The notes beneath the pieces were generated by a model. That model had not been told where the DNA came from. It searched no databases and saw only the letters and a program-made list of their open reading frames with translations. DNA of 64,000 nucleotides from Corynebacterium sp. HS2168-gen11 (GTDB taxonomy: Bacteria > Actinomycetota > Actinomycetes > Mycobacteriales > Mycobacteriaceae). The position numbers were made by a program, and so were the translations under genes. Location of the stretch: assembly GCF_024834075.1 (NCBI RefSeq), contig NZ_JANUXR010000007.1, forward strand, positions 97,370 to 161,369, in the 5' to 3' direction. The stretch's first letter is position 1; each line of letters begins with the position of its first letter. Below, in pieces: positions 56,398 to 64,000 of this stretch.

Positions 56398-56419
56398 GGT
56401 TTACTTCGCGTAAACCTTT
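56398..56419 (+). terminator. Terminator after the two-gene secreted-protein operon
   Basis: GGTTTAC-TTCGC-GTAAACC followed by TTT, a 7-bp stem with a compact loop, 41 bases after the stop of the small gene. Confidence 0.75.
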
Positions 56420-56752
56420 CTATGAATCGCCTGGTTGAAAGCGAATGAAGAAAATTTAGGCCAGCAAAAGAGTAGGCATCATTGGAGCATCGGCTGATCT
56501 GAGGTTATGCGTTTTATTTAGTGAGCTGGCCGAGGGCTGGATCTTCATCTGGAATTAAGTAAAGGTGTTGTAATCGATATTATTTGTCGCTCTTAATGTG
56601 TGGGTGTTCATTGGGATAGCTGACGATCTCATGCCAGTCACTGTTGTGCTCGCTAAGTTTGGCAGGCGTTTGCGACTGAAAAGTCACTGGCAGGTGTGTG
56701 AGCAAGCATCAGACGAAGAAATACATGCAAAATTACACAGATAATCTCGCGT
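56420..56752. other. Region upstream of the restriction-modification operon
   Basis: About 330 bases, AT-richer than flanks, with no convincing gene. The operon promoter must lie here; TAATCGATATTATTTG near 56571 and ACACAGATAATCTCG near 56736 hold possible -10 hexamers. Confidence 0.4.
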
Positions 56753-57004
56753 ATGTTGGAACCTGATGTTCCGTGCCGCTATGAGAAAATGAGGTACTGG
56801 CAGCAACACGTGGTGAAGATGTTGATGCAGTACATCGACATCGGTGACCTTGGACGTGGTCAGGCATCGAAGCTACTCAAAGCAATAGCTGATGGTGACG
56901 ATGTGGTCTACGCGTTGTGTTATGGAAAGTTTCGAGTAGTGGTCATGGTGCATGAACGTTACGAGCGATTGATGGAAGATGGAGTTGACTCGAATGAGCA
57001 CTGA
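56753..57004 (+). CDS. Phd/YefM antitoxin-like small protein
   Basis: 83 residues. The segment GQASKLLKAIADGDDVVYAL then FRVVVMVHERYERLMEDG follows the Phd/YefM pattern (helix ending in KLLxxxxxGDDVV, beta strand, then a V-x-EEYERL-like helix). It overlaps the hsdM start by 11 bases, so it is translationally coupled to the type I system. No toxin gene lies beside it. It could be an autoregulator or control protein of the operon. Assignment rests on pattern only. Confidence 0.5.
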   Translation: MLEPDVPCRYEKMRYWQQHVVKMLMQYIDIGDLGRGQASKLLKAIADGDDVVYALCYGKFRVVVMVHERYERLMEDGVDSNEH

Positions 57005-59039
57005 GAAAACAACGAACTATGTCAGCTTTATTTGGAAGATTGCGAACCTGCTGCGTGGAGACTATAAGGAGCACGAGTATGGAGACGTGATTTTGCCGTT
57101 CACTGTACTCACCCGTCTCGACTCGGTTCTTGTAGACACTAAGGACAAAGTGGCCGAGATTCGTGACGGGGGGGGGGCAGATGAAATAAAGTGTCTTCAG
57201 TATGCGAGGGCTACGGGGTACTCGTTTTGGAATACGTCGAAGTTCACGCTCGACACGCTTAAGAATGATCCAGATAATCTAGAGGGCAATCTGACTGCCT
57301 ATGTGCAGGCGTTTTCATCGAACGCGCGTGACGTGATGGAGTCTTATGACTTCTTTAATGTGATCGAAAGGCTTGACCGATCTGGGCTCTTATTTCAGGT
57401 CCTTAATGCGTTCACTGACCCGGATGTTGATCTGTCTCCGAAGGCAGTCTCAAACGCCGACATGGGTACCATCTTCGAAGAACTCATCCGTCGTTTTAAC
57501 GAACTTTCGAACGAAACTGCTGGTGAACACTTTACACCTCGCGAGGTTATCAACCTTATGGTGAACATCTTGTTCGAGCCGGATATGGATGAGATTTGTA
57601 AGCCAGGATTCATGGCCTCTTTATACGATCCAGGGGCAGGCACTGGCGGCATGTTGTCCGCTGCTATCGAGCAAGCCCACAACCTCAACGACCGTGCTCG
57701 TATTGAAGTCTATGGCCAAGAGCTGAACCCGCAAACCTATGCGGTAGCGAAATCAGACACCCTCATCAAGGGTGAGGATGCAGACCGGATCTACTTCGGC
57801 AACTCTCTGACAGACGATAAGACTGCCGGGCAGATGTTCAACTATATGCTGTGCAATCCACCGTTTGGAGTCGAATGGAAGAAGTACGCTGACCCTATCA
57901 AAGAAGAATCTGAGAAGCGGGGTTGGAAAGGGCGCTTTGGTGCAGGACTGCCAAGGATTTCTGATGGTTCATTTTTGTTCTTGCAACACATGATTTCGAA
58001 AATGAAGCCCTACAACCCGAACGACATTCAGCAGTCTCCAGGCACGCGTATAGCGGTTGTTTTCAACGGCTCACCGCTATTTACTGGCGCTGCAGGCTCA
58101 GGTGAATCAAATATTCGTCAGTGGATCCTTGAACATGACTGGCTGGAAGCGATCATTGCGCTCCCTGACCAGATGTTCTATAACACTGGAATCTTGACTT
58201 ATGTTTGGGTGCTTTCTAATCGCAAGGAAGCTCGACGTAAGAATAAGGTGCAGCTTATTGATGCCACCAGTTTCTATGACAAGTTGCGCAAACCGCTGGG
58301 TGAAAAACGCAAGTACCTTACTGAGGCAAACATTGCTGATGTAGCACAGATTTATGGCAGTTTCACTGAGGGGGAGCATTCGAAGATTTTCGACGCGACC
58401 GAGTTTGGCTTCCATGAAGTTACGGTGGAGCGTCCACTGCGGTTGAACTTCCAGGCCCGCACGGAACGCATCGAGCGCTTATGGGAAGAAACTGCATTCA
58501 AGAATCTCGCTAGCTCGAAGAAGCGCAGTGAACCTGCACTCAGCGAAGAAATCGAAGCAGGTAAGCAGACCCAATTTGCGATTATCAGCGTGCTGGAAAG
58601 TCTTGACAGTGAAGTTGTGTGGAAGAACCGGGATGAGTTCACTAAACTCCTCAAGGCCGTATTCAAAGATCATGGTTTGACGGTACGCGCACCAGTGCTC
58701 AAAGCAATTTTTGCAGCGCTCGGCGAAAATGATCCAAGTGCGGACATTTGCTATGACTCTAAAGGCAATGTTGAACCCGACCCCGCATTGCGTGACACCG
58801 AACAAATCCCACTTTCTGAGGATATCGATGCCTACATTCAACGTGAAGTGATCCCTTATGCAGCTGATGCCTACGTCGACTCAACAAAAACGAAGGTCGG
58901 CTACGAGATTCCGTTCACCCGTTATTTCTATCAATACGAAGAATTCGGTGATCCCACCCAAACCCTCCTTGAAATCCAAACCCTCGGAGCTGAGATTCAA
59001 GCAGTCATCGCCAAACTCTTCAACGAGCAGTTGAGCTAA
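56994..59039 (+). CDS. hsdM: Type I restriction-modification system DNA methyltransferase HsdM
   Basis: 681-residue N6-adenine methylase subunit. N-terminal HsdM domain (FIWKIANLLRGDYKEHEYGD), S-adenosylmethionine motif YDPGAGTGGMLSAA (about 212) and catalytic NPPFG (about 288). A long C-terminal extension follows (about 500-681), more than in short HsdMs. ATG 56994 overlaps the upstream small gene. A run of ten G at 57168-57177 encodes Gly-Gly-Gly at about residues 59-61. One G fewer or more brings a stop within four codons. The current frame is open (ON). hsdS begins directly at the next base. Confidence 0.94.
   Translation: MSTEKTTNYVSFIWKIANLLRGDYKEHEYGDVILPFTVLTRLDSVLVDTKDKVAEIRDGGGADEIKCLQYARATGYSFWNTSKFTLDTLKNDPDNLEGNLTAYVQAFSSNARDVMESYDFFNVIERLDRSGLLFQVLNAFTDPDVDLSPKAVSNADMGTIFEELIRRFNELSNETAGEHFTPREVINLMVNILFEPDMDEICKPGFMASLYDPGAGTGGMLSAAIEQAHNLNDRARIEVYGQELNPQTYAVAKSDTLIKGEDADRIYFGNSLTDDKTAGQMFNYMLCNPPFGVEWKKYADPIKEESEKRGWKGRFGAGLPRISDGSFLFLQHMISKMKPYNPNDIQQSPGTRIAVVFNGSPLFTGAAGSGESNIRQWILEHDWLEAIIALPDQMFYNTGILTYVWVLSNRKEARRKNKVQLIDATSFYDKLRKPLGEKRKYLTEANIADVAQIYGSFTEGEHSKIFDATEFGFHEVTVERPLRLNFQARTERIERLWEETAFKNLASSKKRSEPALSEEIEAGKQTQFAIISVLESLDSEVVWKNRDEFTKLLKAVFKDHGLTVRAPVLKAIFAALGENDPSADICYDSKGNVEPDPALRDTEQIPLSEDIDAYIQREVIPYAADAYVDSTKTKVGYEIPFTRYFYQYEEFGDPTQTLLEIQTLGAEIQAVIAKLFNEQLS
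57168..57177 (+). repeat. Poly-G(10) tract, candidate phase-variation switch in hsdM
   Basis: Ten consecutive G within the coding sequence. With nine G the frame reads CAG-ATG-AAA-TAA; with eleven it reads AGA-TGA. The tract lies in a part of HsdM between conserved blocks where Gly is tolerated. Confidence 0.85.
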
Positions 59040-60281
59040 ATGGAAACCTACGAGCAATACAAAAGCAGTGGCGTGCCATGGGTTGGTAATGTGCCGAGCA
59101 ACTGGACCGTTGCTTCTCTCGCGCGGTTTACCAATATTGCAACAGGCAATATGGACACGGTCGATGCCGTGCCTAATGGAAAGTATCCTTTATATGTTCG
59201 ATCACCAATTATTCGTCGGTCAGATTGCTATACATTCAACACACACGCCGTCTTAATGTCAGGCGATGGTGCAGGCGCAGGTCGCATTTTTCATAGGGTT
59301 GATGGCAAGTTCGGTTGTCATCAAAGAGTGTATTGCATTGAGTTTCATGATGGCATCGACCGAGATTTTGGATATTACTATCTTTCATCTTTTTTCCCTA
59401 CACAGGTAGACGCTGGATCAGCGAAATCCACGGTTGACTCTATCCGTCTACCTATGCTCAAGGGGTTTCGGCTCACCTTCCCGGATATTGTTACGCAACG
59501 AATTATTGCTTCCTTTCTTGATTCGAAGACTTCTGAGATTGATGATGCGATCAAGGGATTGGTGCGTCAACGGGAGTTGTTGGAGCGTTATAGGCGTGAG
59601 TTGATTGCACACACTGTCACCAAGGGGCTCAATCCTGATGCTCCAATGAAAGACAGCGGTGAAGATTGGATTGGACTCGTGCCCGAAAATTGGAGAGTCG
59701 CTCCGGCGAAAGCTTTGTTCTCAAAGCGTTCAGAGAGCGAACAACCAGATGATGTTCATTTAACACCGTCGCAGAAATTTGGTGTGATTCCTCAAGAACA
59801 ATACATTGAGATCAGCGGGTCAAAACCAATGCTCAAACTATCTTCAGCAGGTTCTATGCGTCACGTTGAGCCAGGTGATTTCATTATTCATTTGCGTTCA
59901 TTCCAAGGCGGATTAGAGCTGTCTTCCTTTGTTGGGAAAGTCAGTGCCGCCTATACGGTTATCACTCCGAGAGATTCAGAGACTCAACGATACTTCCGAT
60001 GGCTTCTCAAATCGGCGCCGTATATTTCAAAGCTTTCATCGTTGACAAATCAACTGCGTGATGGTCAAAACATCACATATGGGACATTTACGTTGATGCG
60101 ATTACCTTCCCCGCCTATAGCAATACAAACGGAAGTAGCAGATTTTCTCGATTCGAAAACAGCCGAGATCGATGGATTGATGGCTGATATTGACCGCCAG
60201 GTTGAGTTGTTGAGGCGGTATCGCAAGCAAATTATTAATGATGTGGTGACGGGCAAAGTCCGTGTAAGTAAGGAGTCATGA
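59040..60281 (+). CDS. hsdS: Type I restriction-modification specificity subunit HsdS
   Basis: 413-residue DNA-recognition subunit with two target-recognition domains, each followed by a conserved helical spacer. The central one is FLDSKTSEIDDAIKGLVRQR with ELLERYRREL, and the C-terminal one is FLDSKTAEIDGLMADIDRQV with ELLRRYRKQI. The first domain opens with GVPWVGNVPSNW and the second with DWIGLVPENWRV, the usual entry motifs. It starts directly after the hsdM stop and overlaps hsdR by 4 bases. The recognition sequence cannot be read from the protein. Confidence 0.93.
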   Translation: METYEQYKSSGVPWVGNVPSNWTVASLARFTNIATGNMDTVDAVPNGKYPLYVRSPIIRRSDCYTFNTHAVLMSGDGAGAGRIFHRVDGKFGCHQRVYCIEFHDGIDRDFGYYYLSSFFPTQVDAGSAKSTVDSIRLPMLKGFRLTFPDIVTQRIIASFLDSKTSEIDDAIKGLVRQRELLERYRRELIAHTVTKGLNPDAPMKDSGEDWIGLVPENWRVAPAKALFSKRSESEQPDDVHLTPSQKFGVIPQEQYIEISGSKPMLKLSSAGSMRHVEPGDFIIHLRSFQGGLELSSFVGKVSAAYTVITPRDSETQRYFRWLLKSAPYISKLSSLTNQLRDGQNITYGTFTLMRLPSPPIAIQTEVADFLDSKTAEIDGLMADIDRQVELLRRYRKQIINDVVTGKVRVSKES

Positions 60282-63200
60282 TGGATACGTCAGAACGTCG
60301 ATTTGAATCCGAGATCGAGTACTGGTTGACTACCCAGGGCGGAGAGTTTGACCGCTTTGAGTCGCGCGACCCAAAGGGGTTTAATCGTGAGCTGTGTTTG
60401 TATCCGGCTGATTTGATCCAGTTTGTGAAGACAACTCAGCCTGATCAGTGGGCCAAACTCGAACGTGCTTACCACGGTCGTGCTGAGGAACGTTTTGTAA
60501 AGCGTGTGGCTGACCAGTTGGATCAACGTGGCGTGATTGAGGTGTTACGGCGCGGTGTTGAGGATGTTGGTGCCCGCTTCAAGCTGGTTTATTTCGCTCC
60601 GGGCACGGACTTGAATGAGGTTCTGGCAGAGAAGTACTGGCAAAACCAGATGAGCATCGTGCGGCAAGTGCGGTATTCGACGAAGAATGAGAACTCTGTT
60701 GACACGGTGCTGCTGGTGAATGGTATTCCCGTGGTCACATTGGAGCTGAAGAACCAGCTCACGGGCCAGACGTATCGTGATGCAATCCGCCAGTACCAGA
60801 TGGACCGTTCCCCGTCAGCAAAGCTTTTCGCTCTGGGGAAGCGTGCGGTGGTGCATTTTGCGGTTGATACCGATGAGGCGTGGATGACAACGAAGCCTGC
60901 CGGGCTGGATACTGTGTTCTTGCCGTTTAATCGTGGCGTGAATAACGGCGCTGGGAACCCTCTGGTGGAGGGCAAGTTTAAGACGTCGTATTTGTGGGAG
61001 CAAGTTCTGGTGAAGGATTCACTGCTCGACATTTTGCACCGTTTCGTGCAGTTAGTGCCGGGTAAAGACGGGAGTGGTCGGCGTGTTCGGACGAAAGACA
61101 AGGTGATCTTCCCACGCTTCCATCAGTTGGATGCGGTACGCAAGCTTGTTGCAGATGCGAAGGATCATGGCGCTGGGCAAAATTATTTGGTGCAGCATTC
61201 AGCTGGGTCGGGTAAATCGAATACGATCGCATGGCTGGCTCACCACTTGTCGAATCTGCATGATGATGAACAGCGGGTGGTTTTTGATTCGATCATCGTA
61301 ATTACCGATCGTCGTGTGCTTGATCAGCAGTTGCAAGATACGGTGTTTGCAATGGATCACACTGCAGGTGTTGTAGTGAAGGTAGATAAGAATGCCCGAC
61401 AGCTCACCGAGGCACTCGGGCGCGGCTCACGCATCATTATCACAACCTTGCAGAAATTCCCTTTCGTTGATGTTTCCCAAGTGGCGACCGAGGGTAAACG
61501 GTTTGCGATCATTGTTGATGAGGCGCATTCCTCCCAGACAGGGCAAGCATCGGAACGATTGAAGCAGGTACTGGCTGACACGGGGAAAGCTGGCAGCGAG
61601 TCTGAAGCTGAGCTATTAGACCTTTATGCTCGTGCAGAAGCACAGGTGGAGGCTGAAGAACTCGAGCTAGACGAGCAGATCGCAACGGATATGGCAGCAC
61701 ATGGACGCCAAGCGAACCTGTCGTTCTTTGCCTTCACGGCCACTCCGAAGCAAAAGACTTTGGAGATTTTTGGTACCCCGGTTGCTGGCGACACTCCGCG
61801 CCCATTCCATGTTTATTCGATGAAGCAGGCGATCGAAGAAGGCTTTATCCTTGATGTACTGGAGAATTACACTACCTATAAGACCTATTACAAGGTAGGT
61901 AAGACAACGGCTGACGATCCAGAGTATACGAAAAAGCAAGCAAACAAAGCGCTCGGCAAATACTTGGCGTTGCACCCGCATAATCTGCGTCAGAAAGCCG
62001 AGATCATTATCGAGCATTTCCGCACTAATGTGATGCATAAAATCGGCGGCAATGCCAAGGCAATGCTTGTTACTGGGTCTCGACTGCATGCTGTGCGCTA
62101 CTTTTTCGCATTCCAAGACTACATTCGCACCAAGAATTACACCGATCTTGGTGTCTTAGTGGCCTTCTCTGGCAACGTGGAAGACCAAGGAAGCGAATAC
62201 AGCGAGGCAGGTCTCAACGGGTTCCCTGAGGTGGAGTTGCCAGATCGTTTCGGCACTAGTGAGTACCAAATCCTGTTGGTGGCTGAAAAATATCAAACCG
62301 GGTTCGATCAGCCACTTTTGCACACCATGTATGTGGATAAGAAGCTTCATGGTGTGAAGGCAGTGCAAACATTGTCACGGATTAATCGGATGTGCCCTGG
62401 CAAGTCGGATACGTTCGTGTTGGATTTCGTGAATACTGCTGAAGAGATCCAGGCTGCGTTTCAGGATTACTATGTGTCGACCACGATCAGTGAGGAAACT
62501 GATCCGAACCTCGTCTATGACCTCTACCATTTCCTGGCCTCGTTCCAACTATGGAGTGAAGGGGAAATCGAAGGATTCGCGAAAGTGTTTTTTAGCGCAC
62601 AAACGAAGCAAACCAATCTGGATTTCGGCAGGCTTAACTCTTTCCTCGACCCAGCAGTGGCACGGTTTGACGCGTTGGATCAAGGAGACAAGCTTGAGGT
62701 ACGCTCGGCGTTCAATAAGTTCAACCGAAACTACGAGTTCCTTACTCATATCATCCGTTTTGATGACGAGAAGCTGCACAAGTTCGCTGCTTATGCCAAA
62801 CTCTTGACTCGCAAGCTACACATCGACGGAGACCCAGCGCCACACTTGGACGACGAGGTAACTTTGCAGTACTACCGCCTGCAGTCTGTCTATGAAGGAT
62901 CGATCAAATTGGTTGACGAGGTTGGCGAACTTGGAAATTCTCCGAAGCTTGCTATGCCTACCGAAGACGAGCGTGAACGGCTCTCGAAGATCCTCGACAG
63001 TTTGAACGAACGGTGGGGTACCGAGTTCACTAACATGGACAAAGTCCTCGAACAAGTCGCCGATGACCTGGCACAAGATGATGAAATCCAGCTACGTTCC
63101 CACAACCCACTGGACTTGTTCAAGATCATCTACGATGAGAAAATGCCTGACGTGATGCTCGCACGGATGACACAAAACCAAGAATTCGCCATGAAGTACC

Positions 63201-63295
63201 TCTCTGACCTTGAATTCAGAGGAGATGTGGATGCGATCTTACTGCCACTCATTCATGAGCGACTCAACCGACGTGACGAGGATACTGACGCGTAA
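60278..63295 (+). CDS. hsdR: Type I restriction endonuclease subunit HsdR
   Basis: 1005-residue translocase-nuclease. N-terminal nuclease domain with PVVTLELKNQ (E-x-K, about 156), Walker A HSAGSGKSNT (about 309), DEAH box IIVDEAHSS (about 414), motif III FFAFTATPKQKTL, then helicase domain 2 with LLVAEKYQTGFDQPLLHTMY and VQTLSRINRM, and a C-terminal helical region. ATG 60278 overlaps the hsdS stop (ATGA) with AAGGAG upstream; ATG 60281 is an alternative. Its length is usual for the family. Loss of hsdM translation by slippage would disable the complex. Confidence 0.94.
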   Translation: MMDTSERRFESEIEYWLTTQGGEFDRFESRDPKGFNRELCLYPADLIQFVKTTQPDQWAKLERAYHGRAEERFVKRVADQLDQRGVIEVLRRGVEDVGARFKLVYFAPGTDLNEVLAEKYWQNQMSIVRQVRYSTKNENSVDTVLLVNGIPVVTLELKNQLTGQTYRDAIRQYQMDRSPSAKLFALGKRAVVHFAVDTDEAWMTTKPAGLDTVFLPFNRGVNNGAGNPLVEGKFKTSYLWEQVLVKDSLLDILHRFVQLVPGKDGSGRRVRTKDKVIFPRFHQLDAVRKLVADAKDHGAGQNYLVQHSAGSGKSNTIAWLAHHLSNLHDDEQRVVFDSIIVITDRRVLDQQLQDTVFAMDHTAGVVVKVDKNARQLTEALGRGSRIIITTLQKFPFVDVSQVATEGKRFAIIVDEAHSSQTGQASERLKQVLADTGKAGSESEAELLDLYARAEAQVEAEELELDEQIATDMAAHGRQANLSFFAFTATPKQKTLEIFGTPVAGDTPRPFHVYSMKQAIEEGFILDVLENYTTYKTYYKVGKTTADDPEYTKKQANKALGKYLALHPHNLRQKAEIIIEHFRTNVMHKIGGNAKAMLVTGSRLHAVRYFFAFQDYIRTKNYTDLGVLVAFSGNVEDQGSEYSEAGLNGFPEVELPDRFGTSEYQILLVAEKYQTGFDQPLLHTMYVDKKLHGVKAVQTLSRINRMCPGKSDTFVLDFVNTAEEIQAAFQDYYVSTTISEETDPNLVYDLYHFLASFQLWSEGEIEGFAKVFFSAQTKQTNLDFGRLNSFLDPAVARFDALDQGDKLEVRSAFNKFNRNYEFLTHIIRFDDEKLHKFAAYAKLLTRKLHIDGDPAPHLDDEVTLQYYRLQSVYEGSIKLVDEVGELGNSPKLAMPTEDERERLSKILDSLNERWGTEFTNMDKVLEQVADDLAQDDEIQLRSHNPLDLFKIIYDEKMPDVMLARMTQNQEFAMKYLSDLEFRGDVDAILLPLIHERLNRRDEDTDA

Positions 63296-63321
63296 ATTCT
63301 CGCACTATCGGTCATGCTCAA

Positions 63322-63355
63322 ACAACCTCCTAGCACTGTTAGGAGGTTGTTTCTT
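63322..63355 (+). terminator. Terminator of the hsd operon
   Basis: ACAACCTCCTA (63322-63332) pairs with TAGGAGGTTGT (63340-63350) around 7 bases, followed by TTCTT. It is 26 bases after the hsdR stop. Confidence 0.9.
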
Positions 63356-63369
63356 AATAGCAAATGGTG

Positions 63370-63507
63370 CAAAACGTTGTAGGTAATGATAGGTGGGTAT
63401 GTGGGCGTACTCGGTTCTGAAGCATCGAATGCGTTGGATTCTAGGAATACACTGAAGAAGCTGCGATTGTCGTAATCACTTCACGTTAATCAATTCGGGT
63501 GCAACAA
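63370..63507 (+). repeat. Diverged direct repeat, right copy
   Basis: Partner of 52437-52580 in the same orientation, immediately after the hsd operon. See that entry for similarity. Confidence 0.6.
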
Positions 63508-63933
63508 CCTGCGGTTTAACCTCGAGATCAGTAGTGTTTTCATAGAGTTATCTTCGAGCAGTAGGATCGCGTATTTTCCCATTTTGATCTAAGCGTGTCT
63601 CATTTAATCAGATTCACAATGTCTTGAGCGTAGTTTCACTGCACAAACTGGACTTGCTGCTATTGGTTGTGCAGCGATGAAGCTGAGTCCGCAATACACG
63701 TAAGTGTTTGTCTACCTGAAACCGGTATCCTGAACACAGAAAACCCCGGAGTGGTCAATGTCGCGAAATATCGATATACCGCCGGGGTTATTGGTTTATC
63801 ACGAAGTTGCTTCAGTTCAAGGAATCGTAAAAAACAACTTCTTGGCCATATCTCATATGCGAAGCAGTTTTACGGCTCTTCGCGTTTCAGCGGGGAATTA
63901 TACAAAACGGCGAAGGTAATTCATGCTTAGAGT
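63508..63933. other. Non-coding or degenerate sequence at window end
   Basis: No credible gene. A plus-strand frame (63667-63930) lacks a ribosome site and shows no family pattern. AACCCCGG (63742-63749) and CCGGGGTT (63782-63789) form an 8-bp stem; on the minus strand it is followed by TTTT, which could end a minus-strand transcript. Confidence 0.4.
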
Positions 63934-64000
63934 GTGAACCAAAAGAATGAAAATACCTTCACCACTTATGATCCTACCGCAATCCTTGCTCGACTTGTAA
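63934..64000 (+). CDS. Possible CDS start, 3' truncated by the window
   Basis: From GTG 63934 the frame is open to the end of the window (VNQKNENTFTTYDPTAILAR). Only 22 codons are visible and no good ribosome site precedes it. Too short to identify. Confidence 0.25.
   Translation, partial: MNQKNENTFTTYDPTAILARLV

Noticed and set aside
63667..63930. 87-residue plus-strand frame near the window end
   Set aside because: No ribosome site, no recognisable domain, and it spans a hairpin.

Overview
The window comes from a Corynebacterium, probably near the C. diphtheriae group; I do not assign a species. The evidence is the mntABCD-mntR manganese operon, AftD with its DUF2613 partner (mycolata cell-wall assembly), an HspR/HAIR heat-shock regulon, the dcd-UDP-glucose dehydrogenase neighbourhood, AlaT beside a Rv0338c-like Fe-S reductase, and a GH76 enzyme.

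Layout. 1-4111: a 5'-truncated Mn ABC transporter operon ending in its repressor. 4023-10816: cell envelope genes (aftD, DUF2613, GH3 lipoprotein, VanW protein). 11016-17913: ArsC-like protein, dcd, UDP-glucose dehydrogenase, YibE/F protein, alaT and a DUF1707 protein. 18014-24752: large Fe-S reductase with a Pro/Ala/Val-rich tail, Pit phosphate transporter and AI-2E-type permease. 25304-37849: the HspR regulon. dnaK-grpE, dnaJ-hspR and clpB each have HAIR-type operators. A GDPD gene splits grpE from dnaJ, and three unrelated loci lie between hspR and clpB. 38388-50449: rhodanese-like protein, membrane-anchored protein of unknown function, pyrE, SpoU methylase, GH76, fba, FUSC protein, YbjN protein, purA and a bacterial PH-domain protein.

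50450-64000 is an accessory defence island. It has an intact Abi_2/HEPN gene, remnants of further Abi-like genes, a GIY-YIG/DUF4357 gene, a secreted protein followed by a small cytosolic protein (both unknown), a Phd/YefM-like small gene, and a compact hsdM-hsdS-hsdR type I restriction-modification operon. A ten-G run inside hsdM places stop codons just downstream in both other frames, so the system looks phase-variable. Diverged direct repeats of about 140 bp sit at 52437-52580 and 63370-63507, near the two ends of the gene-rich part.

Two short words recur far more often than expected: CTTAATAGG and GCTTGACGACGC. Two proteins, the ArsC-like one and the rhodanese-like one, have serine where their families carry the catalytic cysteine. 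No tRNA, rRNA, CRISPR array or intact insertion sequence was recognised. Gene calls rest on reading translated motifs and family resemblance; no database search was possible.
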